DNA of 64,000 bases, from positions 1-64,000 of the forward strand of contig MU863924.1 in the NCBI GenBank assembly GCA_033296885.1, read 5' to 3'. The notes below the pieces were generated by a model. It saw only the letters and a program-made list of their open reading frames with translations, made no database searches and was not told the origin of the DNA. Position numbers and translations under genes: made by a program. This document shows positions 46,621 through 57,101 of this stretch, piece after piece (the stretch's first letter is position 1; each line of letters opens with the position of its first letter). This DNA is from Triangularia verruculosa. Its lineage: Eukaryota; Ascomycota; Sordariomycetes; Sordariales; Podosporaceae.

Positions 46621-47381
46621 GGTGTCTGATGATTGGAAGGTTGGTGGTCGAGTACTCGGAAGTGTAGAAATATGGTAGGAGACAAGGTGATGCTGAAGAT
46701 CCTGCTGAAGATGTTTGGATTTCTGAGTGACGACTGACAGTCCCTCTTTATATCCGAATATCCAGTCGCTTCTCAGCCTGCCCTTGACCATCCCTCCCCA
46801 TCATCGTGACTGAGCACGACTCCTGCCTGGGGGTTAGTGACTTCTTGGATCCGCATGCTGCCGAGTAACGGACTTTCGGTCAGCCTCACTGGAGCTCTTG
46901 CAGAAGTTCGGTTTCGAAGATGTTGACCGCTCTCCTTGTGGAAATGAGCTGTCGTCGTTCCGCTTTTAGGTTGCCGGCTTCAGCTTTGGACGGGATCCAT
47001 TTGTGGCGTTAAGCGCCCCGCATTCTTCAGGGACGTAACCGACGGACGGGAAAGATGGACCAAAGACGACATGCATATTCCCCTGCTTCTCCAAGAAGGG
47101 AAATCTCGCCTCTCTGTGACATGAGATATCACCCCTAGTTTGTTGACAACGCGATGGGAATTATCAGTACGCCTTGCAAATCGCCTTGGATGCCAAGCCA
47201 TCCCCGCGCTCAGCTTTGGCGCCTCGCGCGCCTTCAGGGGTCGCCAAGCGTTGCTGCCTCCCTCCAACGGGCAGCGAATCCATGGCATCACGAACGTGCT
47301 TAAAAGAGACGACAACCATGCACGGCTCGATAGTCTCTTCGACCAGAATCAGTAACCGCTGCGAACCGCAACGTAGCAACC
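46621..47381. promoter_or_regulatory. Divergent promoter region
   Basis: Separates the minus-strand duplicated-domain gene from the plus-strand gene that starts at 47382. No specific sites were recognised. Confidence 0.35.
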
Positions 47382-48419
47382 ATGCCCTCAATGTGAGTAA
47401 TGCGATGCAACATGTGTCACAAGAGACGAGCCTGCCTGGCGCTAACTGATGGCTACAGACCGCTGAAAGCCCAAATCGCGATCCGTGACGTGTGGAAAAG
47501 GGAGGATGGCGCACTGCAGACGACTATCAAGAAGCTCGAAGAACTCCTAGGCCATGAGGTGGATGTTGAGCCTGAGTGGCATCTCCTGATCGCCGAACTG
47601 GACGCGTTTTACCCCGACAAAGGGAATCTCGTGGCGATCGTCACCGAGTGCGTCCGGATATGGGTGAAAAGTATGATGGAGCTCTTGGACGGCACAGAAC
47701 ATGAAGCGTGGGGAGAGCGGCTGCTGGAAAAGGTGCCTTCTCGCTTGCGGCTCTTCGTGGCCATCGCCGACTCTGACCGAGCAGCCACGTCGTGGTCGGA
47801 ACAGCGTCACGGCTTTATCATCTCCCTTCCAAAGAAACAGGTCTTTCAACCAACCGAGTTGTTTCCGGTCTTCCGGGGAAGTCTCCTAGCTTGCTTTGAC
47901 GCCGACAAGAGGACGGACCTCCCGATCCGAGAAACACAGACGGTCGGGGCCTCAGCGGATGATTGGGCAGAAGTTGAGGTCAATGTCGATTCTTCCAAGT
48001 CCCGGTCGAGGGTCGAGTTTCTTCCCAACGCAGCATCTCTGCCACGACCTGACCAACTGTTTCTCCGACCTCCTTATTACCTGACTATGTCGGCAAGCAA
48101 CAAGAGGATCGAGCTGCACTGCAGCCACAGTCCTACTCTCCAGTTCCTGTCAGATTACCTGCAACGTTGGTGTCGAGTGAACCGCCACGACACCACGAAC
48201 CCTCCCGCTGTCCAGATAATCCTTCACCAGTCAGCCTTTGGGTTGGGCGAGATGTTCAACTCGCTTGTCCTCAGTACCGAGCACACCAGGTACACCAACG
48301 AGTTCCAGGTGACGGCGCCCATGGTTGCCGCTTTGGTCGAAGGGGTCTTGGGGTATGAATTGTTGCCGACACAAGGAGGTTGGAGCTTCCGGAGAAATGC
48401 CGAGTTCAAGACGCTCTGA
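47382..48419 (+). CDS. Protein of unknown function
   Basis: Two exons, 47382-47392 and 47459-48419, give 323 residues. The first exon is only 11 nt (ATGCCCTCAAT); the donor is GTGAGT, a GCTAACTG branch site precedes the CTACAG acceptor, and the join reads MPSIPLKAQIAIRDVW. There is an N-terminal helical region (residues 5-110: KKLEELLG, WHLLIAELDAFYPDKGNLVAIV), then a mixed alpha/beta region with a well-formed hydrophobic core (RLRLFVAIADSDRAATSW and PPYYLTMSASNKRIELH). No signal peptide, membrane segment or nucleotide-binding motif is seen. I do not recognise it. Codon use and the long open frame show it is a real gene. It is divergent from the duplicated-domain gene, and a tRNA gene follows 121 bp after its stop. 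Confidence 0.75.
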
Positions 48420-48540
48420 TTGCGTTTGGAGATTCGGGACGGAGATAGACTGTGCTGGTGGGTTGGGAATTGGCAGGCCGGGACAGCAAACATAGCGCAA
48501 ACATTTGGTTTGCCGGCCCAGCTGGCAACGAATAGCCGTC

Positions 48541-48627
48541 GCCCGGCTAGCTCAATCGGTAGAGCGTGAGACTCTTAAGGAGTACTCCGAAATCTCAAGG
48601 TTGTGGGTTCGACCCCCACGTCGGGCT
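48541..48627 (+). tRNA. tRNA-Lys(CUU) with intron
   Basis: The acceptor stem GCCCGGC pairs with GTCGGGC (one G-U). The D arm is GCTC...GAGC, the anticodon stem TGAGA/TCTCA with loop CTCTTAA (anticodon CTT), and the T arm GTGGG-TTCGACC-CCCAC. A 13-nt intron lies at the canonical 37/38 position, within AGGAGTACTCCGA. A T-run terminator follows 22 bp downstream. The base after the acceptor stem (discriminator) is T, which is unusual. Confidence 0.95.
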
Positions 48628-48649
48628 CAATTCCCGTCAATGACGATTC

Positions 48650-48654
48650 TTTTT
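48650..48654 (+). terminator. RNA polymerase III terminator of tRNA-Lys
   Basis: Five T in a row on the coding strand, 22 bp after the tRNA; more T/C follows at 48657-48661. Confidence 0.6.
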
Positions 48655-49440
48655 ACCTTTTCCAGCTCCATGTGCTGTACCTTTTGCCTTTGGAAGCGTT
48701 GGATCATTGTTGATGGCGCTCAGAGAAGAAAGAGAAGACAAGATTTCGGGTGCTAGGTTGTTCCCCGCAGAGCTAGCGATTGGATTACTTAACGTGTTAT
48801 TAAGAGGCCGAGGGTCTCGTCTGAGGTTCATCCACCAGACTGCCACCCTCGCATTGCTACTTGAGAAATGCCTGCCGCCACTGGTGTTCTTTTCATTGGC
48901 CAATTCGACGGCTGTCAATATTCGGTTTTGGCGCCGCAGCATGTGAGGCGGAGACATGGGATTTACCTACTATGCAGTGTACTGTCATTAGTCAAAGCAC
49001 CTGGTCAGCAGAAAGACAAAGACAAATGGCAGGCAGATATATTTACATATGGCAATGACCGTTTTGTTATCAAGCGCCATGATCAATCGTTTGCTGCAAG
49101 GCGTTGACATGTTCCACCTGGGCCTTCTCTGGGCTCTTGGCAGACCGTTGCAGACGTCACAGAAGGGCATCTGTGCCCCACCCCGCCTTGCTACACTAAA
49201 CTCCTTCGCCTTAGCGCACTGTTGCTGAACAGCGCCGAGACCCACCCGCCCGGGAAGATGGAGACCCAAAAAACAGCTTGACCAACAAGGCAGCCAGGTC
49301 TTCCTTTTGCTTTGCGGCATTTGCTCTTTGCTTTCTCGAACCTCCTCCTCCCTGAAGCCCACTCGCTCTTTTTCTGTCGCCGGCCAGCCTCACGATACCC
49401 TCTATTCTCACCCTCCTAGACGTTTCACCAAACCCTCAAC
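48655..49440 (+). promoter_or_regulatory. IDH1 promoter and leader
   Basis: No gene seen. The last 150 bp are C/T-rich (for example CCTCCTCCCTG and CTCACCCTCCTAG) directly before the IDH1 start, as expected for a highly expressed fungal gene. Confidence 0.4.
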
Positions 49441-50803
49441 ATGCTCTCCAGGAACTCTGCGCAGGTGAGTCTTGTCGGCAACCCCCTCCTTCCGCTAAAC
49501 CCCTGCAAGTCGCTGCGATTAGCCAGCTTCCCCACCAGTCAGCTCAGCGCAAACTAAAATCTCAAGACGGTTACTGACTGCTCTTCTCTTGCCAACAGCG
49601 CCTTCTCAGGGCCGCTGCCCAGCCCAGCCAGCGCCTCAACGTTGCGCGCGGCTTCGCCAGTGTCCAGGACACTCCCGCCCAGTCCCTTCAGGCCGACATC
49701 TTCAAGCCCACCAAGTACGGTGGCAAGTACACCGTCACCCTCATTCCCGGCGATGGTATCGGTGCCGAAGTTGCCGAAAGCGTCAAGACCATCTTCAAGG
49801 CCGACAATGTGCCAGTTACATGGGAGCAGATCGAGGTCTCTGGTCTCTCGGATGCCACCCCAACCGGCCGCACCGAGGAGGCTTTCGCCGACGCCGTTGC
49901 TTCTCTCAAGCGCAACAAGCTCGGCCTGAAGGGTATCCTCCACACTCCCATCAGCCGCTCCGGCCACCAGAGTTTCAACGTCGCCATGCGTCAGGAGCTC
50001 GATATCTATGCCTCCATCGCCCTGATCAAGAACATCCCCGGCCTCAAGACCCGCCACGACAACATTGATCTTGCCATTATCCGTGAGAACACCGAGGGCG
50101 AGTACAGTGGTCTCGAGCACCAGAGCGTGCCCGGCGTTGTTGAGTCCCTCAAGATCATCACCCGCGCCAAGTCGGAGCGCATTGCCAAGTTCGCCTTCAG
50201 CTTCGCCCTTGCCAACCACCGCAAGAAGGTTACCTGCATTCACAAGGCCAACATCATGAAGCTTGCCGATGGTCTCTTCCGCAACACCTTCACCCAGCTC
50301 TCCAAGCAGTACCCCATGCTCGAGTGCAACGACATGATTGTCGACAACGCCTCCATGCAGTGCGTCGCCAGACCCCAGCAGTTTGACGTCATGGTCATGC
50401 CTAACCTTTACGGTGGTATTCTCTCCAACATTGCTTCTGCCCTCGTTGGCGGACCGGGTGTCGTTCCTGGCTGCAACATGGGTCGTGATGTTGCCGTCTT
50501 CGAGCCCGGCTGCAGACACGTCGGTCTTGACATCGAGGGCAAGGACCAGGCCAACCCCACTGCTCTCCTTCTCAGCAGCACCATGCTTCTCCGCCACCTC
50601 GGCCTTGATGACCATGCTAACCGCATCTCCAACGCCGTCTACCAGGTGATTGCTGAGGGGTAAGTTGCCAATTACCTCCCAGTTTGTGCACGTACAGATG
50701 CTGACCCCCATGTAGCAAGATCCGCACCCCCGACATGGGCGGCGATGCCACCAACCACCAGTTCACCCGCGCCATTCTTACCGCCATGGAGAACTCGTTG
50801 TAA
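49441..50803 (+). CDS. IDH1: Mitochondrial NAD-dependent isocitrate dehydrogenase, regulatory subunit Idh1
   Basis: Three exons, 49441-49464, 49599-50659 and 50716-50803, give 390 residues. Donors are GTGAGT and GTAAGT; acceptors are AACAG and TGTAG. Residues 1 to about 30 form a mitochondrial presequence rich in R, S and A (MLSRNSAQRLLRAAA), probably cut near RGFAS. The catalytic-type fold follows: IPGDGIGAE near residue 57, the IRENTEGEYSGLEHQ segment near 165 and a ...NLYGGILSN... motif near 280. The wording HQSVPGVVESLKIITR is that of Idh1, not Idh2 (HIVCPGVVQS). Idh1 and Idh2 form the octamer that oxidises isocitrate to 2-oxoglutarate in the TCA cycle; Idh1 carries the AMP/citrate allosteric site. 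The 134-nt first intron splits the presequence from the mature protein. Confidence 0.95.
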
Positions 50804-52277
50804 AGATACCCAACCACACACACAATGCTAATTCACGCGCCCCTGCCATGTACATGATCCGATTGCGTTGCTCTTCATCGGCAATTCGTTTATATCGACC
50901 TATATATGGGTGCCCCTAGACGACAAGGAGCGATACCAGCACGGAGGAAGATGGGCGTTCACAGCGAGGAATCATAGACTGGGGGGAACAGACGAGCGGG
51001 ACTGGCATGGGGAGGAGAGCTTGGAGAGAAGGAGACACTCTACTAGCTGTAGCTATACAGTAGCACGAGGTTAGACTGGTCGGCCATACGGCATACACAG
51101 GCACGCATGTTTCCTTTTTATTCTGGCTATCACTTGGACAGACAGAAAGCAGGTCTGGACGGGGTACTACGGTGGCCTATGTTAATGATATGATACGAAA
51201 TGAATTAAAAATATCCAAAAAACACCTTGCTCAGATTCCGTCTGTCTTCTTGCCCAACGTAAAAGTTCTTGACACAAGTCCTACCCTAAACCAGAAAAAA
51301 AAACTTCAAAACAGAAAATCCCACCCTGTCAACATTGTCAATTGCCTTCCCCCCTCGCTCTCGCGCAAGTCGTACCCACGCAGGCAAGCTTACCTACCTG
51401 TTTCGGCGTCTCCCTCCGAGCCGAGCGAGCGCGCGGACAAGCGGCGGACTTATCGGGCGAGAAGTGGGGCAGGGGTTGGGTGTCTTTTTTTTTTTTTTTT
51501 GGAGAAACCAAGACAAAGGGTGGGGGTTTCGCTCAACGCTAGAAATGCCAAGGTCTCTTGGGAAAGGTTTCCGAAGATGTGCCAAGAGGCCGGTTGCTGG
51601 GTAGGACTGTTTTTATTTTATTTTCCTTTGGGGAGGTGGCTCCGGGGGTGAGAGAATCACGGTTTGAAGGCAGAGGGGCAAGGGGGGGGAGGTGATCCAC
51701 ATGAGATGGCTGTACATAGACTAGAAACTGTGCGAGTAAATGGTTTTAAAGAGCTGTCTCAAAGTTGTCTCGTACAATGCTGTAAATGTGCCTCAGTCGG
51801 GAGGTCATGTTGGCTACCCACCAAGTTCCTAACGAGATGCTACTAGGTAAGTAAGGTATACGTTGGAGAAGGGCACCTAGGCGACTAAAGAATAGGTACC
51901 TGGTTGAGCTTGACGTTTGAGAGCGCACATTGAATGATTCCCCAGAAACTCTGCAACAATACAAACGGGAAAATATGTATCATGATCGAAACCTCATCAT
52001 TACAATCTCATAAGTTATGTATGTACGTATACCCTGGTATCCCATCAAACGCCATCAGTTATTCCACCTCCTGTGTCATGTACTTTATTTCCCCCATCAT
52101 GGCGTCTTCAACGCCTAAACCATTACACTCTTTCCTACATAAGGTATGTAGGTTCTCCTTTCGCTCGCCCTACTGTCCCCAAAGCCATACTTGCAAAGGC
52201 AACGCATAATCGAAGCAAACCAGCGCCATGCCATGAAGGAACGACTTCTACCTCATACAACACCACCAGTATCAAAC
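50804..52277. other. Convergent trailers of IDH1 and the OSCA/TMEM63 gene
   Basis: No gene seen. Contains the 16-T run below and GGTACCTGG/TACCTACCTG motifs. Confidence 0.5.
51485..51500. repeat. Poly-T run
   Basis: Sixteen consecutive T in the convergent trailer region. Confidence 0.85.
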
Positions 52278-55108
52278 TCACTGTCGCCATATATGTGTAT
52301 CCCCCAAGCTTATGGAACTAGAAGAGTTACTACTAGCAGCCCCGCTCCCCGGTCCTGGAGGTCTGGCTGCGATCGCCTCGTCACCAGTCTCCCCCCCTCG
52401 GCCCCTTCTCGATGGACCTGGTCCGGCGCCGTAATAAGGATACTCTCCCTCGCTGCCGCCAACGTCGAATTCGAGACCATCGTTCTCTTCTATGAATGGC
52501 GGTGGTGGGTCTTGGTAGATCCACGGTTGTTCCAGGCTGTCACTGTTGTTAGCTCCAATAATCCTGGGTGCAACTGACGGGAGGTGTAGGGAAAATAAAC
52601 TTACGGAACGACCAAATTGGGGTTGACAAACCGCAACCCCTTCTCCCTTGCCTCGTCAACCGTCGTACTGCCCCTCCTCCTCAACGCAGGCTCGTCCTCC
52701 TCCTGCTCATATCCTCCCTCCCGATCATCATCCAAAATCGCAACCTCATCAACTCCTTCCTCATCCTCCCCTCTCTTGATACTGATCAAAGAAATGAACT
52801 TTGTCAGTGGCTCAAACTGCCACTTGAAGTTCCAACTGTACCACAGCGTGCCAATAATCAGCGGTATAACCAGCAACGCCACCGTGAAAGCTGACCTCAG
52901 CGCCAAGTACCCTGACATCGTCACCTGGAACACCACCAGCCCCAAGATAACACGGTAGCATATCATCCTCCACGCACCGCCCGTTGCATGCTGCGGCTGA
53001 TCCATAGCATACAGCAGCTGGTACTTGTAGGTGAAATATCCCAGCACAAAATACACCACCCCCAACCCCAAGACCTGGTACCCATTCGGCAGAACGCTGT
53101 AGACCAAGCACAAGATAAAAATCAGCAGCGCTGTGGGTAAATAAAAGCCATAGTAGAACATCGGCGGCTGCATGATCTGTGCAAAATCCCTTGGGGTCTT
53201 GGCGCCCATGCGATTGATCGGATACAGGCTGATGCTGCCAAATTGGAGCAGTCTGAAGGGAAACAATCCCAGACCCTGAAGCATGATGAAGCAACTGTAG
53301 AATTTGATCAGGTCCTCAATCTTTGTGGCGATGGTGTATGCAATGTAGGTGCTGTCTGTGAGACTCTTTCGCAATGTCTCCTGAATTCCTGCCACGGCAG
53401 CACCGAAAACGGTAAAGATTAGGAAAATGTTGAAGAACGTGAAGAAGAAGTTTTTACTGATTACTGAGAGCGCAATGTCGCCCCGCGAGATCATGCCTTG
53501 GTGTTCGGACAAGAAGTCGTAGAGGTAGGGTACGGCGACGTTGAGGAGGGATACCACGACAGTGGGGATGCCGGTCTGGATAAGCGAGCGGATAATCTCA
53601 TGATTCTTGAGGGTTTCTGCTAGGGAGGGCATGATAGCTTTGATAGTGCAGATGGTTGTCGAGGCTAGTGCTGCGACGGGAACCAGCCAGATGATGGAGA
53701 GGATCGAGATAAAGACGGTGATAATCCAGGACTGAAGACGCCGTCTCCACCAAGGCTTGTATGTGTTTCTCCAAACCACGTCAGATGGAGCTGGCGCAGG
53801 TTTGGTAAGTAGTTGACCAGGGCCAGGGTCGATGAGGGCCTGAATCGCCATTTGACAGGCTGCAATAGAGTCCATCGTCACGAATGCGATGTTGGCCGGC
53901 TCATACGTCTTCTTCCGAGCAGCGAAGATCCTTTCGTCGAGCAACCGGAGGCGTTCAGTGTAGTAGTCCAGCCCATCAATCTTGCGACTCTGCATGCGCA
54001 AAAAACCGTACCAAAGCCTTGCTTGCGGACGGGGCCTGTCAATCTGCATGTCATGGCCCCCTCGCAGCAGTCGCTCGCTTTCGCCAGCCTCTTCGTCTGA
54101 TCGTACCTCGGGGGTTCCCGAAGCTATGCCGTCACCGTTTGCCTGTGTCCCAGCTGGGAATTTCGGCTTCTGGCTGGTGTAAACACTCCATGTCTCTTCC
54201 AGTTTGGCCAATATCGCAGCTCTTCTCTCCATCAATTCATCGATTTCCTTCCAGTCACGGCACAGAGTGACGCTTTCCACCTTGCCAATTTCCAGCCTTT
54301 CTACCAGGGTCTTGATCGCACTCTCGGTCCGCAGGTCTTTGGGGATGCCAGACAGTCGAAACGTTCGGTCGGTGATTGTAGATTGTGTGCCCAAGTAGTT
54401 CTGGCGTATACGAATTACCTTTAGCGTATACCTGTTGAGCATAAACAGGGTAAGGCCCGTAAACACGTAGATGAACACCAGGTAAGACCACAAGTAACTC
54501 ATATTTTTGTTGAAGCTTTTGTCTTTGTCCGGGTCGTCGTCGTCGGAATCGTCAGCATCGTCTTCGAACAGGTTGACCTTCTGATAGGCACTATACGGCG
54601 CATACTCGCGGAACAAGAAAGACTCGGTAGGGTCGGTGCCGTTGGGTCTGTGTCCGGGAACAAAGTGGCGGTTGATGGGCTCGAGAACGACGACAGCAAA
54701 GAAGAACATGGCGGCGAAGAGCTTCAACGACATCTTGAAGAAGGTCAGGAAAACATATGCGTCCAGTCCGGCACAAGCCAGAACTTGCTGTTCGGTGATC
54801 CTATAGAGGGCAGGCATCCAACCGAAGAAGGTGTCGGGAAGATGGGGGAGATCGAGCTCGGCATGTCGTTTTCGCGCGGCGTACAGGGACTTCCATCGTC
54901 GCCGTAGTATCTGTCGAAATACCCGCTGTTAGATAATCCCTTGCTTTGAAGACTAGAAAAAGATGGAGAGACATACACAGAAGGCTAGAAAGGCAGAAAG
55001 TCCTAATGACAGGGAAATAGCGAACTGGACCTCGAAGTCCTTGGGCCCCGGCTTGACGAACTCGTCGCCATCGCACTTTGGCTTCTTGGACTCTTCGAGC
55101 GTGTTCAT
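52278..55108 (-). CDS. OSCA/TMEM63 (DUF221, Csc1/Rsn1) calcium-permeable stress-gated channel
   Basis: Three exons, 55108-54977, 54910-52605 and 52542-52278, give 900 residues. Donors are GTATGT and GTAAGT; the second acceptor is CTAACAACAG. Joins read LSAFLAFC|ILRRRWKSLYAARKR and NLVVP|DSLEQPWIYQ. Exon 1 carries the first membrane helix (residues ~28-45). The PDTFFGWMPALYRITEQQVLACAGLDAYVF block is the family hallmark. Then follow two helices, a cytosolic RNA-recognition-like domain (~200-400, RTFRLSGIPKDLRTESAIKTLVERL) and a bundle of about eight helices (~410-735). The C-terminus is acidic and Gly-rich and ends in GDTHIWRQ, the usual end of fungal members. The role is an osmosensitive, calcium-permeable cation channel or lipid scramblase-like protein in plasma membrane or vesicles. 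An upstream GTG in the same frame exists at 55150 but is not needed. Confidence 0.93.
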
Positions 55109-55748
55109 CGTTGCATAGTCGGAGCTGGGAGGAATATCGGTGGGCAACACGTTGGGACGGACGTTGTCGACATCAACTTTTTATGGAGTGAACTGGCGAT
55201 CGTCTTGAGTTGTCGCCTGTTGACCGCACCCGACGACTGGTCACGCAGACTTGGCACTGGTCGACTGCAGAAACTGTGGGGCCATAGGTACAGTCGCAGG
55301 CTGTCTACTGGAGGCTCTATGATTGGGGAGACGCGATCAGTGGCTTCAGTAAGCAAGGCAATAGGTCTAGTAGTTGGCAATCGATCCATTAAAAACGTTG
55401 ACGCCACTGTGAAAGCAGCTTTTTCTGCCGTTGTAGACGACTTGCACGCTTGTAGATGAGTACCTTGAATCTGGAAGAGCTCCAGAGCTCCACATGCGTC
55501 AAGACACCGTGGGGCTTGTCTGCATGGTGACGTGCAAACTGACTCCACCGGCAAGAGCCGCTTCCTTCCCTGGCACATGCATTGCCTTTGAGCAGCAGTT
55601 TGAGCATCCAAGTAAGATCAAAAACAGTATGGGCGGTAGACTCTCCCAGTACGGCCACAGCGCCTTAATTAGCTTGCTAACAGCATTTCTAGTTGGCGCA
55701 AGTAGATACAAAGATACTGCTTTATACAGGGCCTTCCCGCTCCCCCCG
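55109..55748. promoter_or_regulatory. Promoter of the OSCA/TMEM63 gene and trailer of the NTPase gene
   Basis: No gene seen. Both neighbours are on the minus strand, so this is the channel gene's upstream region. Confidence 0.4.
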
Positions 55749-56333
55749 TCATGGCCTCGCACCCGTCCGAAAGGTCAGCTGGGTATTCTTGAATGGTATC
55801 AGAGCCAAGATAACAGCCTGGACATAGTATGAAGTTCTAGTAACGACATCGTCTGTCAGGATACCCACCGAGCCACTGTGTTGCTTTGAGTTTGTTTTCC
55901 CAAAGATCAAATCATCGGCATGGCCCAACTCCATCCCTCCACCGATCAGATTGGCCGTTTCTTGAGCCAGATAGTATGTCGCGGTGCGTGCCTTTCCGGT
56001 GCGGCCTTCCTTGTTCTCAACGGCAATCCAAGCAAATGATTGGAACGTTTCTCCGTCAGGATGGACGCCTCCTTCGACGCCAACCCAAAAATCAGCATCA
56101 GGCTCCAGCGAGCGGGCGTTTTGGATGCGGTTGAGGGCGCCCTGTAGTGTCTCCTGGTCCGAAAGTGGCTGCTCGGGGACGCCCGAGGGGACACTAACTC
56201 CGGAGACTTGGTAGGCTGAGCCAGGAAACATGCGCGAAAAGCCTTCGAGGACGGCGCCGGTTTTGACGGGATTCAGCGAGGCAACAACGACCTTGAGCGG
56301 GGTCACTTGGCTGGTGGCCTCTTGCGATGCCAT
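55749..56333 (-). CDS. Non-canonical purine NTP phosphatase (inosine/xanthosine triphosphatase, YjjX type)
   Basis: A single exon of 194 residues, the normal length for the YjjX/NTPase (DUF84) family. The nucleotide-binding start VVVASLNPVKTGAV (residues 15-28, SxNPxK) is followed by SGVPEQPLSDQETLQGALNR, the central GVEGGV loop (residues ~83-88), a HADDLIF segment and the GSVGILTDDVVTR block. These are the expected blocks of the family in order. The enzyme hydrolyses ITP and XTP to monophosphates and removes oxidised or deaminated purine nucleotides from the pool. The start is the first ATG; the gene is divergent from the dynamin gene, with 768 bp between them. It is a bacterial-type family also common in fungi, so no recent transfer needs to be assumed. 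Confidence 0.9.
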   Translation of the reverse strand: MASQEATSQVTPLKVVVASLNPVKTGAVLEGFSRMFPGSAYQVSGVSVPSGVPEQPLSDQETLQGALNRIQNARSLEPDADFWVGVEGGVHPDGETFQSFAWIAVENKEGRTGKARTATYYLAQETANLIGGGMELGHADDLIFGKTNSKQHSGSVGILTDDVVTRTSYYVQAVILALIPFKNTQLTFRTGARP

Positions 56334-57101
56334 GGTGCTGAATGGCGGAGAGTGTTGCTAAAAGTTTGCGATAGAGTGATTTTCGCTCAGGATAAATTGT
56401 AAAAAATATGCATCGACTGCCGTGACTGTTGATTTCGATTCAGGGGCTGTGAGCTGCGGTATCTCAAGGCTTTGACAGCAAATGTCGCGAGCCCACTCAG
56501 GTAACCTTGATCTGTCGTGGCCTGGATAATCCAAAGGGTTAGGGTTGCCTATCTTCTCAATCATTCTCCTCGCCCCACGTCACATCCCTGGCCCCAAATC
56601 AAGAACGACATGGCGACAAACACATGGCGCATATCCTGTCAACTGCCACAAAGGCATCCACGCATCCGAAAGCTTCTTTCAAGCCATTCGATTCTCCCGA
56701 GAGGCCTCGAGGAACCATGAGAGCCAGTGCCCGCCTTGGCAGACCCAAGTTGCCACCTTGAAAGAGGCTGCGCAGCCCAACACTTGCCCAGGACCAGTGA
56801 CAGTGACGCGTGTGTATCGCCTGCAGTCGTCACCGTTCCCAATGATGTTGCGCAACCACTCCACTGCAAATCCAGGCACCGCCCAACTTCCAGCATTGTC
56901 GTCGGGCAAAGGTAGGGCGTTATGGGCGTTTATAAGGTCTCCTGTGTTCGTCCTTTCCTTTCCAGTCCTGTTTAGCATTTAACTCCTGTCCCACCCAGCC
57001 TTGCAATTAAACTGCAGCTGTTGAGGAAGCTGTCTCCAAGCCTCTCTTTTACCTATTCTACAAGCATATTCTCTACCCTACCTTATACAGCCCTTATCAG
57101 C
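56334..57101. promoter_or_regulatory. Divergent promoter region between NTPase and dynamin genes
   Basis: Holds a double telobox (separate entry). A C/T-rich tract at 57030-57100 precedes the dynamin start. Confidence 0.4.
56536..56546 (+). promoter_or_regulatory. Double telobox word GGGTTAGGGTT
   Basis: Two telomere-type units about 200 bp upstream of the NTPase start and 560 bp upstream of the dynamin start. Binding by a Tbf1/Taz1-type protein is expected from other fungi, not shown here. Confidence 0.4.

Noticed and set aside
45511..46629. 372-codon plus-strand open frame
   Set aside because: Antisense shadow of the spliced minus-strand gene at 45628-46620, which has proper splice signals and an internal repeat.
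49554..50711. 385-codon minus-strand open frame
   Set aside because: Antisense to IDH1; a product of strong third-position C/G bias in a highly expressed gene.
57021..57101. Upstream in-frame ATG of the dynamin gene
   Set aside because: The 27 added residues are low-complexity leader-like and precede the usual N-terminus of the family; the ATG at 57102 is a better start.
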